Source: Sphaerimonospora mesophila NBRC 14179 = JCM 3151 (GTDB taxonomy: Bacteria > Actinomycetota > Actinomycetes > Streptosporangiales > Streptosporangiaceae). Taken from it: a DNA stretch of 39,099 bases. The notes beneath the pieces are model-generated. The model saw only the letters and a program-made list of their open reading frames with translations. It searched no databases and was not told the DNA's origin. The stretch is from NCBI GenBank assembly GCA_001552515.1, contig BCRI01000067.1:1-39099 (forward strand), in the 5' to 3' direction. Positions 1-7,649 of this stretch are shown here, one piece after another; positions within the stretch are counted from its first letter, which is position 1; each line of letters opens with the position of its first letter. Both the position numbers and the translations under genes were made by a program.

Positions 1-57
1 CGGCGGATGTCCGAATCGTTCAAGACGCACGGCCGGCGGGTGACCTAGCGTGGCCGC

Positions 58-456
58 ATGGCACCTGTTTTCGACCTGATCGGCCTCGTCGTGGCCGATA
101 TGGGGAAATCCCTTGCGTTCTACCGCCGACTCGGCCTCGATCTCCCCGAATCGGCCGACACCGAGCCGCATGTCGAGGTCACCCTGCCCGGCGGGCTGCG
201 CCTGGCCTGGGACACCATCGAGACGATCCGCTCCTTCGACACCTGGTCGCCGCCGACCGGTGATGGCCGCATCAGCCTCGCCTTCCGCTGCGCCGACCCC
301 GAGGAGGTCGACCGGACCTACGCCGAGCTGGTCGCCGCCGGGTACGAAGGGCATCGCCCGCCGTGGGACGCCTTCTGGGGGCAGCGCTACGCGGTCGTGC
401 ACGACCCGGACGGCAACGGCGTCGACCTTTTCGCGCCGCTGCCGCCCACCCCCTAA
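58..456 (+). CDS. VOC family (glyoxalase/bleomycin-resistance fold) protein
   Basis: A 132-residue single-domain vicinal oxygen chelate protein. It shows the usual layout of two beta-alpha-beta-beta-beta modules: the first opens with DLIGLVVADMGKSLAFYRRL (residues 6-25) and the second closes with VHDPDGNGVDLFAPL near the C-terminus, the typical VOC ending. The residues that would complete a clear His-His-Glu metal site are not obvious, so it may bind a ligand rather than catalyse. Its TAA stop (454-456) overlaps the TAG stop of the convergent AraC-type regulator gene, so the two share a CTAA junction. There is no convincing Shine-Dalgarno before the ATG. Function is unknown beyond the fold; family call is firm. 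Confidence 0.9.
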   Translation: MAPVFDLIGLVVADMGKSLAFYRRLGLDLPESADTEPHVEVTLPGGLRLAWDTIETIRSFDTWSPPTGDGRISLAFRCADPEEVDRTYAELVAAGYEGHRPPWDAFWGQRYAVVHDPDGNGVDLFAPLPPTP

Positions 457-1163
457 GCAGTACGGAGCAGCACGCCGAGCGGCGCGCCGGCCAGGGAGCG
501 CACTTCGCGGGAGAGGTGGGCCTGGTCGGCGTAGCCGGAGACCGCCGCCACGTCCGCGAAGGCGGCACCGGTGCGCGCCAGGTCCAGCGCCCGGTTCATC
601 CGCAGGATGCGGCCCAGCATCCTGGGACCGTAGCCGAAGGCGTTCAGGCACCGCCGGTGCAACTGCCGCTCGCTGAGACCGACGCCGGCCGCGATCTCGG
701 CGACCGGCGCACCGGCACGCACCCGGGCGACGATCCAGGCCGCCATCGGATCCGGGCCGTCGGACCGGCGGAGACGGCGCAGCGCCGCCTCTTCCAGCGC
801 CGCGCCCAAAGCGGCCTGCCCGGCCGCCGTCTCCCGCCGGTCGTTCATGAGGTCGATCAGCCGCCGCACCTCCCCGGCCGGCCACAGCTCGGCCAGGTCG
901 ATCCGCTGATCGCGCAGTTCGCCCGCCGGCACCCCGAAAACGGCGGGGCCCGTGCCGGGGGCGAAGCGCAGCCCGACATAGCGGTCCACCCGGTCATGCG
1001 CCAGATGCGCCGTCGTGTCCGGCCCGGCGACCAGCAGCTCGCCATCGGCCCAGATCACGTCGGTGCATCCGTCCGGGAGCACCCGTTGCACGGTGTGCGG
1101 GGCCGGCGGGGTCCGCCACCACAGCATCGCCCCCGGCACCCGCGAGGCCCTCTCGCGGTACAT
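453..1163 (-). CDS. AraC family transcriptional regulator
   Basis: About 236 residues. The N-terminal part (PHTVQRVLPDGCTDVIW, then a VGLRFAPGTG stretch) matches the effector domain often found before AraC DNA-binding domains in actinobacteria. The C-terminal hundred residues carry the two helix-turn-helix units of AraC: VAEIAAGVGLSERQLHRR for the first and FADVAAVSGYADQAHLSREV for the second, followed by the normal short tail. I chose the ATG at 1163, which begins MYRERASRVPG; the reading frame stays open to 1265 with another ATG at 1199, but the added residues are arginine/alanine-rich and unlike the family. It converges on the VOC gene; the norB gene starts about 200 bp away, divergently. 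Target genes unknown. Confidence 0.88.
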   Translation of the reverse strand: MYRERASRVPGAMLWWRTPPAPHTVQRVLPDGCTDVIWADGELLVAGPDTTAHLAHDRVDRYVGLRFAPGTGPAVFGVPAGELRDQRIDLAELWPAGEVRRLIDLMNDRRETAAGQAALGAALEEAALRRLRRSDGPDPMAAWIVARVRAGAPVAEIAAGVGLSERQLHRRCLNAFGYGPRMLGRILRMNRALDLARTGAAFADVAAVSGYADQAHLSREVRSLAGAPLGVLLRTA

Positions 1164-1274
1164 CCCCGCAGTATCCACCAGTCCTCGGCCGGCCTCCATC
1201 GGACCTCCGGCGGATCTCCATCGAGCCGACGCCGGCCCGGCCCTCGCTCGCCAAAGAAAGCACAAGATGACCGA

Positions 1275-1305
1275 TTTATGACTTAAATCCCCTTATTCCC
1301 ATAAA
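1275..1305. promoter_or_regulatory. AT-rich inverted repeat upstream of norB
   Basis: In the 200-bp gap between the AraC gene and norB, TTTATG (1275-1280) is mirrored by CATAAA (1300-1305) across 19 bp that are unusually AT-rich for this DNA. It lies about 60-90 bp before the norB start, where a promoter or operator would sit. The 5' flank contains AAGATG (1264-1269), which resembles one half of an NsrR site, but no second half is present, so I do not assign a regulator. Confidence 0.3.
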
Positions 1306-1363
1306 CCTCGCCGGTCAAGGCTGGGGTAAACCCCTCTCGCCACACAGGAACGAGGTGAGACGG

Positions 1364-3664
1364 ATGACCGCGCCGCCGTCAGCGGACGCCGTACCCCACG
1401 GCCGGCTACTGATCAGCAAAGCCTGGGTACAGGTGGCCGTCCTCGTCGTCCTGTTCGGCTTCCTCGTCCTGGGCGTCCTGGCCTACCTCGTCTACCGAGA
1501 CGAACCCCCCGTCCCGCGGCAGGTCGTCGGCGACAGGGGACAGGTCCTGTTCACCGGCGACGACATCACCTCAGGCCAGCAGGTGTTCCTGCGCTCCGGC
1601 CTCATGCAGTACGGCTCGATCTTCGGCCACGGCGCCTACCTCGGCCCCGACTTCACCGCCGACTACCTGCACCGCGCGGCGACCATCGCACGGTCGAACG
1701 AACCCGGCGGCGACGCCGCCCTCATCGCCGACTTCCAGGCCAACCGCTACGACCCCGCCACCCGCACCCTGCGCTTCAGCGGCCCCCAGACCACCGCCTA
1801 CCTCGCCAACGAACGGCACTACGCCGACTTCTTCGGCGACCCCACGACCGCCAAGGGCCTGCTGCCCCACGCCATCACCGACCCCGCCGAGATCCACCAG
1901 CTCACCTCCTACTTCGCCTGGTCGGCATGGGCGGCCGCCGCCCACCGACCCGGCGCCGACCACTCCTACACCAACTCCTGGCCGCCCGAACCACTCGTGG
2001 GCAACAGACCCACCGCAGACAACATCGTCTGGAGCGTGCTGTCCCTCATCGCGCTGCTGGGCGGCATCGGCGCACTGTTCGGCGTCTACGGCCGCTACGG
2101 CGACCGGCTCGGCTGGCGCGGCCGCCAGGCCGACACCCTGTCGTTCCGCCAACCCGGCGAGGTCGCCCTCACCCCAGGCCAGCGCGTCACCGCCCCCTTC
2201 TTCTTCGTGGTCGCCGCACTGTTCGTGGCGCAGTCACTCCTCGGCGGCGCGTCCGAGCACTACCGCGCCGACCTCGGCAGCTTCTTCGGGCTCGACCTGG
2301 CCCGGCTCCTGCCGTACAACCTCACCCGCACCTGGCACCTGCAGATGGCACTGTTCTGGGTCGCCGCCGCGTTCCTGGCCGCCGGGATCTTCCTGGCGCC
2401 CATCATCGCCAGAAGGGAACCACGCGGCCAGGACCGCCTGTCGATGATCCTGCTCGGCGCGCTGATCGTCGTGGTCGCCGGCAGCCTGCTGGGGGAGTTC
2501 TTCAGCATCCGCGGCATGGTGCCCGCCTCCGCCCGGTTCATCGGCGCCAACCAGTACGAATACCTCGACCTGGCCCGCCTGTGGCAGATCCTGCTCACCG
2601 CCGGCATGGGCCTGTGGGCCTTCATCCTCTGGCGCGGCCTACGCGGACGCCTGCGCGGCGAACACCGCGGCAACCTGCCCTGGATGTTCTTCTGGGCCGC
2701 CCTGGCCATCCCGGTCATCTACGCCATCGGCCTGCTCAGCCGCACCACCGACACCTTCACCACCGCCGACTTCTGGCGCTTCTGGGTCGTGCACCTGTGG
2801 GTGGAGGACTTCCTGGAACTGTTCACCACCGTGATGGTCGCCTACATCTTCGTGCTGCTCGGCGTCATCCGCGAGAAGGTCGCCCTCATCGTCGTCTATT
2901 TCGACATCGTGCTGTACTCCGTCGGCGGCGTCATCGGCACCATGCACCACCTCTACTTCAGCGGCGCACCGGCCCAGCACATGGCCCTCGGCGCGTTCTT
3001 CTCCGCGGCCGAGGTCATCCCGCTCACCTTCCTCACCGTCGAGGCATGGGCCTTCCTGCAGCTCGGCGCCCGCCAGGAGGCCGCCTCACCCACCCCGTTC
3101 CCGCACCGCTGGGCCGTGATGTTCCTCGTCGCCGTCGGCTTCTGGAACTTCCTCGGCGCCGGCGTGTTCGGCTTCCTGATCAACCTGCCCATCGTGTCCT
3201 ACTACGAGATCGGCACCGGTCTCACCGCCAACCACGCCCACGGCTCGATGATGGGCGTGTACGGCATGCTCGCCATCGCGATGGCGCTGTTCTGCCTGCG
3301 CTACATGATCCCGCCCCGCCTGTGGCCGGACCGCCTGGCCAAGATCTCCTTCTGGTCGCTGAACATCGGCCTGGCCTGGATGTGCTTCGCCACACTGCTG
3401 CCCGTCGGCATCCTCCAGCTCTACCACTCGGTCAGCACCGGCTACTGGCACGCACGCAGCCTGAAATACCTCACCAACCCCACCAACAGCCTGATCGAAT
3501 GGCTGCGCCTGCCCGGCGACGCGGTGTTCATCATCGGTGGGGCACTGCCGTTCCTCTACATCGCCTGGCTCGGCCTGCGCCACGCCGCCAAAGCCAGACC
3601 CGCCACCCCCGGAGAGACGGAGGACCGCCTCTTCACCGAGATCACCGGCCCGGTCGACCGGTGA
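1364..3664 (+). CDS. norB: Quinol-dependent nitric oxide reductase (qNor)
   Basis: A 766-residue single-subunit nitric oxide reductase of the haem-copper oxidase superfamily. It reduces two NO to N2O at the cytoplasmic membrane using quinol. After one N-terminal membrane segment comes a long extracellular domain (roughly residues 45-205), as in qNor rather than cytochrome-c-dependent cNor, then about a dozen membrane helices. Conserved ligands are visible: the haem b histidine in TRTWHLQMALFW (His325), VHLWVEDF (His477 and Glu481), the histidine pair in GTMHHLYF (528-529) and NHAHGSMMG (His624, His626). I start at ATG 1364, five bases after GAGGTGA; a GTG nine bases upstream is possible. The stop is seven bases before the next gene, so the two are probably cotranscribed. 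Role: NO detoxification or denitrification. Confidence 0.95.
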   Translation: MTAPPSADAVPHGRLLISKAWVQVAVLVVLFGFLVLGVLAYLVYRDEPPVPRQVVGDRGQVLFTGDDITSGQQVFLRSGLMQYGSIFGHGAYLGPDFTADYLHRAATIARSNEPGGDAALIADFQANRYDPATRTLRFSGPQTTAYLANERHYADFFGDPTTAKGLLPHAITDPAEIHQLTSYFAWSAWAAAAHRPGADHSYTNSWPPEPLVGNRPTADNIVWSVLSLIALLGGIGALFGVYGRYGDRLGWRGRQADTLSFRQPGEVALTPGQRVTAPFFFVVAALFVAQSLLGGASEHYRADLGSFFGLDLARLLPYNLTRTWHLQMALFWVAAAFLAAGIFLAPIIARREPRGQDRLSMILLGALIVVVAGSLLGEFFSIRGMVPASARFIGANQYEYLDLARLWQILLTAGMGLWAFILWRGLRGRLRGEHRGNLPWMFFWAALAIPVIYAIGLLSRTTDTFTTADFWRFWVVHLWVEDFLELFTTVMVAYIFVLLGVIREKVALIVVYFDIVLYSVGGVIGTMHHLYFSGAPAQHMALGAFFSAAEVIPLTFLTVEAWAFLQLGARQEAASPTPFPHRWAVMFLVAVGFWNFLGAGVFGFLINLPIVSYYEIGTGLTANHAHGSMMGVYGMLAIAMALFCLRYMIPPRLWPDRLAKISFWSLNIGLAWMCFATLLPVGILQLYHSVSTGYWHARSLKYLTNPTNSLIEWLRLPGDAVFIIGGALPFLYIAWLGLRHAAKARPATPGETEDRLFTEITGPVDR

Positions 3665-3671
3665 GGCGACG

Positions 3672-4259
3672 ATGACCGCGATCAGCACCGAGGTCCTGCT
3701 CGCCGGAGGCTACGCCGCACTGCTCATCCTCATCGCCCGCGGCCTCGACCTGCTGGCCCGGCACACCCACGGCCAGACCGAGCGATTCCGCACCGGCGGA
3801 TTCCGTTACGACCCCGACCACGACCACTGGACCTGCCCGGAAGACCAGCTGCTGCGGCCGTACGGCTACGACCACCGGCGGCGGCTGATCCGCTACCGCG
3901 CCCCCGCCGCCGCCTGCACCGCCTGCCCGGTCAGGGCGCTGTGCACCGACTCCGCCGAAGGCCGGGAGATCACCCGGCCGGTCGACCCCTGGCCGCACTC
4001 GGAGGCGGGACGCTTCCACCGCGGCATCGCCCTGACCCTCGTCGTACTCGCCACCGTGATCGTGCTGGGCGAGCTGCTGCGCAACCACCACCTCGGCGAA
4101 CTGATCATGCTCGGCGCCCTGCTGGCCGGATGCCTGACCACCGGCCGGCGGCTCACCGACCACCTGCACGCCACCCCCGGCGGATTCCCCGCCCCCGCCC
4201 GATATCAGGGCCTGCCGCCCACCCCCGAAACCGATGACCGGCCAGACGACTACGACTAG
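3672..4259 (+). CDS. Small membrane protein with transposase-like Cys module, linked to norB
   Basis: A 195-residue protein starting at ATG 3672, seven bases after norB, with GAGGCGA as ribosome site. Residues 5-25 form one hydrophobic helix and residues about 118-155 form one or two more near the C-terminus. Between them is a soluble stretch with four cysteines (C55, C82, C85, C91; spacing x26, x2, x5) reading TCPEDQLL, then CTACPVRALCTDS. This closely resembles the cysteine segment in IS1182/IS5-type transposases, but no DDE catalytic domain is present, so it is not a transposase. The cluster could bind zinc or an iron-sulfur centre. Position suggests a role with the NO reductase, for example assembly or NO sensing; that is inference. 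The TAG stop lies in the CTAG that flanks the MITE-like element. Confidence 0.8.
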   Translation: MTAISTEVLLAGGYAALLILIARGLDLLARHTHGQTERFRTGGFRYDPDHDHWTCPEDQLLRPYGYDHRRRLIRYRAPAAACTACPVRALCTDSAEGREITRPVDPWPHSEAGRFHRGIALTLVVLATVIVLGELLRNHHLGELIMLGALLAGCLTTGRRLTDHLHATPGGFPAPARYQGLPPTPETDDRPDDYD

Positions 4260-4421
4260 TGCCGCGACTGCCAAGGTTTGCCCGGACGGCGCGGTGTCCA
4301 GGGCGGTGCATCGCAAGGCGGAGGAGGAGCTGAGTAGCGGAGCTACGAGCGACGACGACAACGCGGCGAGGTGCCGCCCTGGGCGACGCGACGGGGCAAA
4401 GGTTGGCGGGAGGGGCACTAG
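4256..4421. mobile_element. MITE-like element, 158 bp, with CTAG target duplication
   Basis: CTAG occurs at 4256-4259 and again at 4418-4421. Between them 158 bp begin TGCCGCGACTGCCAAGG and end in the complement, GGAGGGGCA. The outer 50-55 bases on each side form an imperfect inverted repeat: GCCAAGGTTTGCCC against GCCAACCTTTGCCCC, and TCCAGGGCGG against GCCCAGGGCGG when the right end is reverse-complemented. A small palindrome, GTAGC-GGA-GCTAC, lies in the middle. No protein is encoded. This is the structure of a non-autonomous inverted-repeat element that duplicated a 4-bp CTAG target. IS701-family elements are known to duplicate YTAR sites such as CTAG, so such a transposase may have moved it; none is present in the window. 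Both flanking stop codons are contained in the two CTAG copies. Confidence 0.75.
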
Positions 4422-5233
4422 ACACAGAGCATCCTGGTCAGGCGGCGGGAGGCGAACCACAGCCCACCCGCGATCATCACGGCCAGGTAGGCCACGTGCA
4501 CCAGCGACCCCAGGCCGATCGCCCCGAGACACAGAGCACGCACCAACTCCACCGCGTGATACAGCGGAGTGACCTGGATCAGGATCTCCATGACCAGCGG
4601 ATAGTCCCGCACGGGGGAGAAGGTCCCCGAGAACAGGAACAGCGCGAACTGACCGATGTTCAACAGGTCGAAGTCCTGCCAGCCGCGCATCAGGGTGCTG
4701 ACGGCCATGCCGACCGCCCCGAACGCCAACCCCACCAGCACGGTCGCCGGGAACGCCGCCAGCGCCAGGCCAGGCGTGGTCAGCCCCATCACCGCCATCA
4801 CGACCAGGAAGATCGCCGTATAGAACGAGCCGCGGGTCACCGCCCACACCAGCTCACCCAGCGCGATCTCGATCGGCCGCACCGGCGTCGCCAGCACCGC
4901 CTCGAACGTCTTGGCGTACTTGAACTTGTGGAAGAAGTTGAACGTGGTCTCCGCCAAGACCCCCGTCATGGCCGACACCGCCAGCATCGCCGGAGCGACG
5001 AACGCCGCATACGACATGCTCCGCCCATCGACGGTGAGCGCCCCGACCAGCGCCCCGACCCCGACACCGATCGACAGCAGATACAGTAGCGGCTCGAAGA
5101 AACCCGACAGCAGGACGATCCAGTACGACGGCCCGGACCGCAGCGCGCCCACATTGCGGTTGATGACCGCGCCCACACGGCCCGAAGAGACCCGGGTGAC
5201 CCGCGCAGGCGAGGCGACGAACGTGGTCAGCAT
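4418..5233 (-). CDS. ABC-2 type exporter permease (second permease)
   Basis: A 271-residue membrane protein of the ABC-2/DrrB type. Six hydrophobic segments are visible, starting with the IVLLSGFFEPLLYLLSIGVG helix near residue 42 and ending with a helix near YLAVMIAGGLWF. The segment between helices 2 and 3 (KYAKTFEAVLATPVRPIEIA) matches the cytoplasmic coupling region of this family. I start at ATG 5233 (MLTTFVASP), because that ATG overlaps the TGA of the upstream permease as ATGA; the longer open frame to 5380 is just the neighbour's antisense content. It probably pairs with the 5233-6003 permease as a heterodimer powered by the ATPase at 6005. Its TAG stop lies in the right CTAG copy of the MITE-like element. 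Confidence 0.9.
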   Translation of the reverse strand: MLTTFVASPARVTRVSSGRVGAVINRNVGALRSGPSYWIVLLSGFFEPLLYLLSIGVGVGALVGALTVDGRSMSYAAFVAPAMLAVSAMTGVLAETTFNFFHKFKYAKTFEAVLATPVRPIEIALGELVWAVTRGSFYTAIFLVVMAVMGLTTPGLALAAFPATVLVGLAFGAVGMAVSTLMRGWQDFDLLNIGQFALFLFSGTFSPVRDYPLVMEILIQVTPLYHAVELVRALCLGAIGLGSLVHVAYLAVMIAGGLWFASRRLTRMLCV

Positions 5234-6003
5234 CAGTCCTCCAGCCTCCGCTTGAACGCCAGCACCGCCAGGGTCACCCCGCCGACCGCCCACAGCAGCA
5301 GATAACCCACATGGACGACCGGCGGCCAGGCTGTCACCCGGCCGAGCGTCGCCGCACGGCACAACTCCACTCCATGCCACAGCGGCGACGCGTACGCCAA
5401 CGGCCGCACCACCGCGGGCAGCTGCTCCACCGGGAAGAACACCCCGGCGAACAGCGTCGACGGAATCACCACGAAGCGATACAGCAGCGCGAAGTAGCTG
5501 TCATGGTCGATCGCCGCGGCGAACGCGGTCACCGGCGCCGCCGTCGCCACCGTGAGCACGGCGCACACCAGCGGAGCGACCAGCGACCACGGCGAGTGCA
5601 GCCCGCCGAAGAACACGACGACCAGCAAGAAGGCCACGACCGCCACCTCGGCCCGCAGCACCAGGTAGAGCAGGTGCCCGCAGACGATGTCGACGGGCCG
5701 CACCGGCGTCGCCCGCATCGCGTGATAGGCCCGGCTCCACTTGAAGTCGCCCAGCACCGCGTACGTCGACTCGCCCATGGAGATCTGCAACACCGTCGAG
5801 GCGAGCACCCCGGGCACGATCCACGCCAGATAGTCGACCCCTTCGAGGGTGCCGACATAGCGGCCCACCCCGATGCCGATGCTGACCAGGAACAGCACCG
5901 GCAGCACGAAGGACGAGAACACCGACGCCTGCCACAACCGCCGATACAGCGCCAGCTGCCGCCCGAAGACGGCCAGGGTGGGATGCAAGGTTCCGGCCGT
6001 CAT
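5233..6003 (-). CDS. ABC-2 type exporter permease (first permease)
   Basis: A 256-residue ABC-2 permease, paralogous to the next gene. The N-terminal cytoplasmic helix (LAVFGRQLALYRRLW) is followed by a membrane helix at FSSFVLPVLFLVSIGIGVG, the coupling region KWSRAYHAMRATPVRPVDIV near residue 82, and four further hydrophobic segments. The short basic tail FKRRLED is typical. It starts one base after the stop of the ATPase gene and its own stop overlaps the start of the second permease, so the three genes are translationally coupled. Together they resemble daunorubicin-resistance-type exporters (DrrAB), here with two different permeases. Substrate is unknown; drugs or lipids are the common cargo. 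Confidence 0.9.
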   Translation of the reverse strand: MTAGTLHPTLAVFGRQLALYRRLWQASVFSSFVLPVLFLVSIGIGVGRYVGTLEGVDYLAWIVPGVLASTVLQISMGESTYAVLGDFKWSRAYHAMRATPVRPVDIVCGHLLYLVLRAEVAVVAFLLVVVFFGGLHSPWSLVAPLVCAVLTVATAAPVTAFAAAIDHDSYFALLYRFVVIPSTLFAGVFFPVEQLPAVVRPLAYASPLWHGVELCRAATLGRVTAWPPVVHVGYLLLWAVGGVTLAVLAFKRRLED

Positions 6004-6004
6004 G

Positions 6005-6940
6005 TCAGTCCACCAACGTTCGGCCGGTCAGCTGGAGGAACACGTCCTCCAGCGTGGAGCGCCGCACCAGCACGCTGGACGGCGTCAACCCCCGCCGGTG
6101 CACCTCGGCCAGCGCGGCGTCCCCGTCGTCGGCGTAGACCAGCACCCGGTCGGGCAGCGGATCGATGCGTTCGCCGACGCCCTCCAGCTTGGCCGCGTAA
6201 TCGCCGTTGAGATCGAGCCCGTCGGGGAAACGCAGCTCGAGCACCTCCGCCGTCGAGTAGGTCTCGATCAGCGAACGCGGCGAACCCGAAGCGATGATCT
6301 TCCCGCCGTCCATCACCACCAGCCGGTCGCACAACTGCTCGGCCTCGTCCATGTAATGCGTGGTCAGCACCAGCGTGGTGCCGCGCTGCTTCAGCCGGAA
6401 CAGCCGCTCCCACAGAAGGTGGCGGGCCTGCGGGTCGAGCCCCGTCGTGGGCTCGTCCAGCAGCACCAGATCGGGCTCGTTGACCAGCGCGCGGGCGATC
6501 GTCAGGCGCCGCTTCATACCGCCCGACAGCGGCTCCACCTTGCCCTTCGCCCGGTCCGACAACCGCACGAACTCCAGCAGCTCATCGGCCCGTCTGCCGC
6601 TCTCCGCCCGCGACAGCCCGAAATACCGCGCGTACGTCGTCAGGTTCTCCCGCACGGTCAGATCGGGGTCGAGGTTGTCCAACTGCGGGCAGACCCCCAG
6701 CCGCGCCCGGATCGCGGTGCCCTCCCGGGCCGGGTCCATCCCCAGGATGCGCAGTTGCCCGGACGTCGGCACCGACACGCACCCGATCATGCGCATGGTC
6801 GAGGACTTGCCGGCGCCGTTGGGACCCAGGAAGCCGAACGCCTCGCCCGGCGCCACCTCCAGGTCGATCCCGTTGACCGCGGTGAAATCGCCGAAACGTT
6901 TCACCAGGTCACGAGCGAAAATCAATGGTTGATCTGCCAC
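6005..6940 (-). CDS. DrrA-type ABC exporter ATP-binding protein
   Basis: A 311-residue ATPase. Walker A is GPNGAGKSS (about residues 39-47), the Q-loop GVCPQLDNLDPDLTVREN, the signature LSGGMKRR (138-145), Walker B LVLLDEPTTGLDP (158-170) and the switch histidine in LTTHYMDEAEQL. The final 90 residues are the extra C-terminal domain seen in DrrA-like ATPases. The start is GTG 6940 (VADQPLIFARDL), because homology begins there; upstream the frame runs through antisense of the TetR gene. It drives the two permeases encoded directly downstream, with one base between stop and start. The TetR gene lies 74 bases upstream in the same direction and is the probable regulator. Confidence 0.93.
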   Translation of the reverse strand: MADQPLIFARDLVKRFGDFTAVNGIDLEVAPGEAFGFLGPNGAGKSSTMRMIGCVSVPTSGQLRILGMDPAREGTAIRARLGVCPQLDNLDPDLTVRENLTTYARYFGLSRAESGRRADELLEFVRLSDRAKGKVEPLSGGMKRRLTIARALVNEPDLVLLDEPTTGLDPQARHLLWERLFRLKQRGTTLVLTTHYMDEAEQLCDRLVVMDGGKIIASGSPRSLIETYSTAEVLELRFPDGLDLNGDYAAKLEGVGERIDPLPDRVLVYADDGDAALAEVHRRGLTPSSVLVRRSTLEDVFLQLTGRTLVD

Positions 6941-7014
6941 GTTTGCCGACCCTAACCAACGCCACCGACAGTTCCGCAACAGGTTTTCCGTGCCATCCCT
7001 TTTCCCGATGTTCC

Positions 7015-7596
7015 TTACGGCGAAGCCGAGGAGGACGGCCAGTTCTCCAGGGCCACATGGAGAGCGTCCAGCCCCCGCTCCCAGGACGACCGCACCGGAC
7101 GGGGATGCCGGAACGCCCCGGCCGCCTCCAAGGCGACATAACCGTGAAACGCGCTGCGCAGCAGACGCACGGCGTCGGTGAGATCGGGCTCGGCCAGGCC
7201 GTACGCGCGCAGCATCGCGAGCGGCGCCTCGACGAGACTCCGGTGTCCCGGTGACCCGGCGAGCACCTCGGGGGAGACCTCCATCTGCGTCGCCGCGTAG
7301 CGACCGGGATGCTCCAGCGCGAACTCCCGGTAGGCGTGCGCGAACGCCGTCAACGCCTCCCTGCCGGCCCGGCCCGCGATCGCGGCGCCGATGCGCGCGG
7401 CGAAGTCGCGCGCGGCCAGTACGGCAACCCGCGTACGCAGGTCCTGGACGTTTCTGACATGGGAGTAGAGGCTCGCGTCCCTGACCCCGAAACGCCGTGC
7501 CAGCGCCGAGATGGTGATGTCGCCGAACCCGACCTCGTCGGCCAGATCCGCCGCCGCCTCCGTCAGCAGATCGGCCGTCAACCCGGCACGTGCCAT
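7015..7596 (-). CDS. TetR family transcriptional regulator (WHG-type C-terminus)
   Basis: A 193-residue TetR repressor. The N-terminal helix-turn-helix is clear: ISALARRFGVRDASLYSHVR (about residues 28-47), preceded by the first helix LTEAAADLADEVGFGDIT. The C-terminal ligand domain contains LLRSAFHGYVALEAAGAF, the pattern of the WHG-type TetR C-domain. The start ATG at 7596 is 17 bases from a double palindrome (7613-7646) that is almost certainly its operator. It is divergent from the FBP-domain gene and is followed, in its own direction, by the exporter operon; it could therefore repress itself plus the exporter, the FBP gene, or all of them. Confidence 0.92.
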   Translation of the reverse strand: MARAGLTADLLTEAAADLADEVGFGDITISALARRFGVRDASLYSHVRNVQDLRTRVAVLAARDFAARIGAAIAGRAGREALTAFAHAYREFALEHPGRYAATQMEVSPEVLAGSPGHRSLVEAPLAMLRAYGLAEPDLTDAVRLLRSAFHGYVALEAAGAFRHPRPVRSSWERGLDALHVALENWPSSSASP

Positions 7597-7612
7597 GTGC
7601 CACCCCTCAAAA

Positions 7613-7646
7613 CTAGACCCTCTAGGTAGTAGCCTAGAGGGTCTAG
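7613..7646. promoter_or_regulatory. Double palindromic TetR operator
   Basis: Two 13-bp palindromes lie between the divergent TetR and FBP genes: CTAGA-CCC-TCTAG (7613-7625) and CTAGA-GGG-TCTAG (7634-7646). Their centres are 21 bp apart, two helical turns, so two repressor dimers would sit on the same face. Together they form one perfect inverted repeat with 14-bp arms (CTAGACCCTCTAGG and its complement) and a 6-bp spacer. CTAG is normally scarce in such DNA, yet four copies occur here. The right arm also holds GAGGG, usable as ribosome site for the FBP gene. Confidence 0.8.
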
Positions 7647-7649
7647 GTC

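Noticed and set aside
1-48. Possible end of an upstream gene (15 codons then TAG)
   Set aside because: Too short to recognise a family, and another frame is equally open.
1927-3675. A 582-codon frame overlapping norB in another phase
   Set aside because: Arginine/proline/histidine-rich shadow of norB with no recognisable domain.
4234-4572. Open frames within and across the MITE-like element
   Set aside because: They read through inverted-repeat DNA into antisense of the permease and have no protein features.
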